DNA of 64,000 nucleotides from Acanthochromis polyacanthus (lineage: Eukaryota > Chordata > Actinopteri > Pomacentridae): the NCBI RefSeq assembly GCF_021347895.1, contig NC_067127.1:39008916-39072915 (forward strand). The letters run 5' to 3'. Below are positions 62,613-64,000 of this stretch, piece by piece; positions within the stretch are counted from its first letter, which is position 1, and every line of letters begins with the position of its first letter. The notes beneath the pieces were generated by a model that saw nothing but the letters and a program-made list of their open reading frames with translations, was not told the origin of the DNA and did no database searches. A program made the position numbers and the translations under genes.

Positions 62613-64000
62613 CAGTGTTGGGCAGTAACGTCATTACAAATAGCGTCGTTAGTAGTTTAACTACATTTTTCTGTAACGACGTGATAGCGTCGTTGTTTAC
62701 AAAATCAAATAACGTTTCAACAGCTTAGCTAATCTTTTGGTCATGTAGCGCGGTAGCGAACGCAAAAAGCTACATTAAAAATGCTGAATGTTGAACTGCT
62801 TGATGCAGAGCTTTCTGCTCTGCTGCAGTCTCATCTCACACTTTTAAGGATCAGACAGTGACATCCTCTCCAAACGCCGACATGTCTGTGTCGACCAATA
62901 GAAGCGGAGGAACTGTTGATGTCGTCATTCAACAATCCCTTCCACTGGATCCACACACACACACACACACACACACAGACGCTCGCTTCAGTTCACTGAG
63001 AGATGGCAGAGAAGGAGTCAGAGTCACCGTGGCCCTACCTAAATAGTTATATGAGTTTTTGTGAAAAAACGGAGAAAAGTTGTTTTCAGATGCCTACTCA
63101 ACTTCAAAGACGTCAAATACAAATCAGAGAACCCATATACAGGTGACTACCGAATATGCACAACCAGCAGCAGTTAGCTAACCACCACATGTCAACCGTA
63201 GTATAAGATGCACACACAAACGAGCTACTTTTCAACATCTAAAATTCGCGTGGCAGTAAATTAATTAAATTAAGCGTAAGGTTGTGGTGGCAGTGTGTGA
63301 ATATGTATAAATTGGAGGATTAAATAATTAAACTGATACATATAGGAGGGAAGAGGTACGGGAGAAAACAAGGTAATAGTAAAACCAAAATCTGTCTTCT
63401 TCAGTATTACTGTTAACACTAATGAGCAAATGGCTGAAAAAAATAACAGAAAGGATAGCAAAAGTGATGGCATAAATGATTAAATATCTTAATCTTACGC
63501 TCAAGACCAAAATTGAGTTAAGTAGCAGTGGATACAGCACTTTGGGAAAGCATTGAATGATTTTACATAGATATTAGACTTAAGAAATAAAACTTGATTT
63601 AATACCCAACGTGAATACCCAAATTATGTATAAAATTGTCTTACTATAACATTGCTTACTTTATATGGAAATGATATCAAATGCAACCTATTATACCCTC
63701 CAATGTAAGTGGTGTGTTAATATAAGCTACTGCAACTTAATTATCAGATACATTATGTCTGCAATACAAACTAAAAAGAAAATCAAAACAATGATTTCTA
63801 CTGTAAAAAGGTTGATTCATTTTAAATATAGCTCCACATATTCCTCAGTGCATCAACTTACTAAGTTTGGAGCACTGAGAACAAAAATGATGGTTTAATA
63901 ATAAACAAGTCAGCATTTTCTTGTCTCCGTTTGACTGACTTCATTAGTCCCTGAAATTTTTTGGTAAGAAAAAAAAGTAACTTGAATGTATTAAGCTACT
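62613..64000 (+). mobile_element. Start of a hAT element running off the window
   Basis: CAGTGTTGGGCAGTAACG at 62,613 is a typical Ac-like hAT terminus, followed by repeated short words around GTCGTT and AACGAC in the subterminal region, as expected for hAT binding sites. A possible exon around 63,050-63,140 (a cysteine-containing frame ending at CAG|GTGACT) might be transposase N-terminus, but I cannot confirm it. A (CA)n run lies at 62,952-62,977. The rest to the edge is AT-rich without clear coding. Confidence 0.55.

Overview
This is a window of animal nuclear DNA, almost certainly from a ray-finned (teleost) fish. The main reason is a minus-strand immune-receptor gene of the fish-expanded NLR type: a pyrin domain, the fish-specific FISNA extension fused to NACHT, and ribonuclease-inhibitor-type leucine-rich repeats (LRRs) on separate phase-matched exons. 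The transposon content also fits: several long-terminal-inverted-repeat Tc1 families, hAT elements, L2/CR1-like LINEs, a Penelope remnant, Ty3/gypsy elements and an ISL2EU-like two-gene DNA transposon. Nothing bacterial, plasmid-borne or viral-genomic is present.

Layout. 1-9,330: 3' part of NLR gene 1 (minus strand). It holds a Ty3/gypsy element (1,469-7,227), itself split by an intact Tc1 copy, and two LRR exons. 9,330-11,770: transposon debris (L2-like LINE end, palindromic repeat, Penelope GIY-YIG fragment). 11,769-21,926: upstream exons of gene 1, namely one LRR exon, the 1.8-kb FISNA-NACHT exon, a PYD exon and a short acidic N-terminal exon. Their introns carry a hAT-type MITE, a second MITE with 9-bp target duplications and a decayed Tc1. 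21,927-26,230: non-coding, little recognised. 26,240-31,358: a nest of DNA transposons (hAT remnant holding a hAT MITE that holds a probable solo LTR, plus a Tc1). 33,125-48,620: a decayed ISL2EU-like element with a DDE transposase gene and a YqaJ-type nuclease gene. It is split by two Tc1 copies and by a 7.2-kb giant inverted-repeat element sitting inside a nuclease exon. 48,863-53,700: fourth Tc1 copy, foldback repeat, and a deleted relative of an intron-bearing transposon. 54,075-62,275: a second, partial copy of the NLR 3' region, stretched by a LINE, a gypsy fragment and a complete three-exon IS630/Tc1-mariner-type transposon (57,703-60,052). 62,613 to the end: the start of another hAT element.

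How it works together. The host content is a tandem array of PYD-NACHT-LRR receptor genes, presumably cytosolic immune sensors. Gene 1 has its NACHT and PYD exons intact and in phase. Gene 2 shows only its last LRR exon and 3' flank here. Everything else is transposon activity of several ages. The youngest layer appears to be the four near-identical Tc1 copies, three with open transposase frames. Copy comparisons inside the window give exact pre-insertion sites for several insertions.

All identifications are by reading translated motifs, splice signals and repeat ends by eye; no database search was possible.
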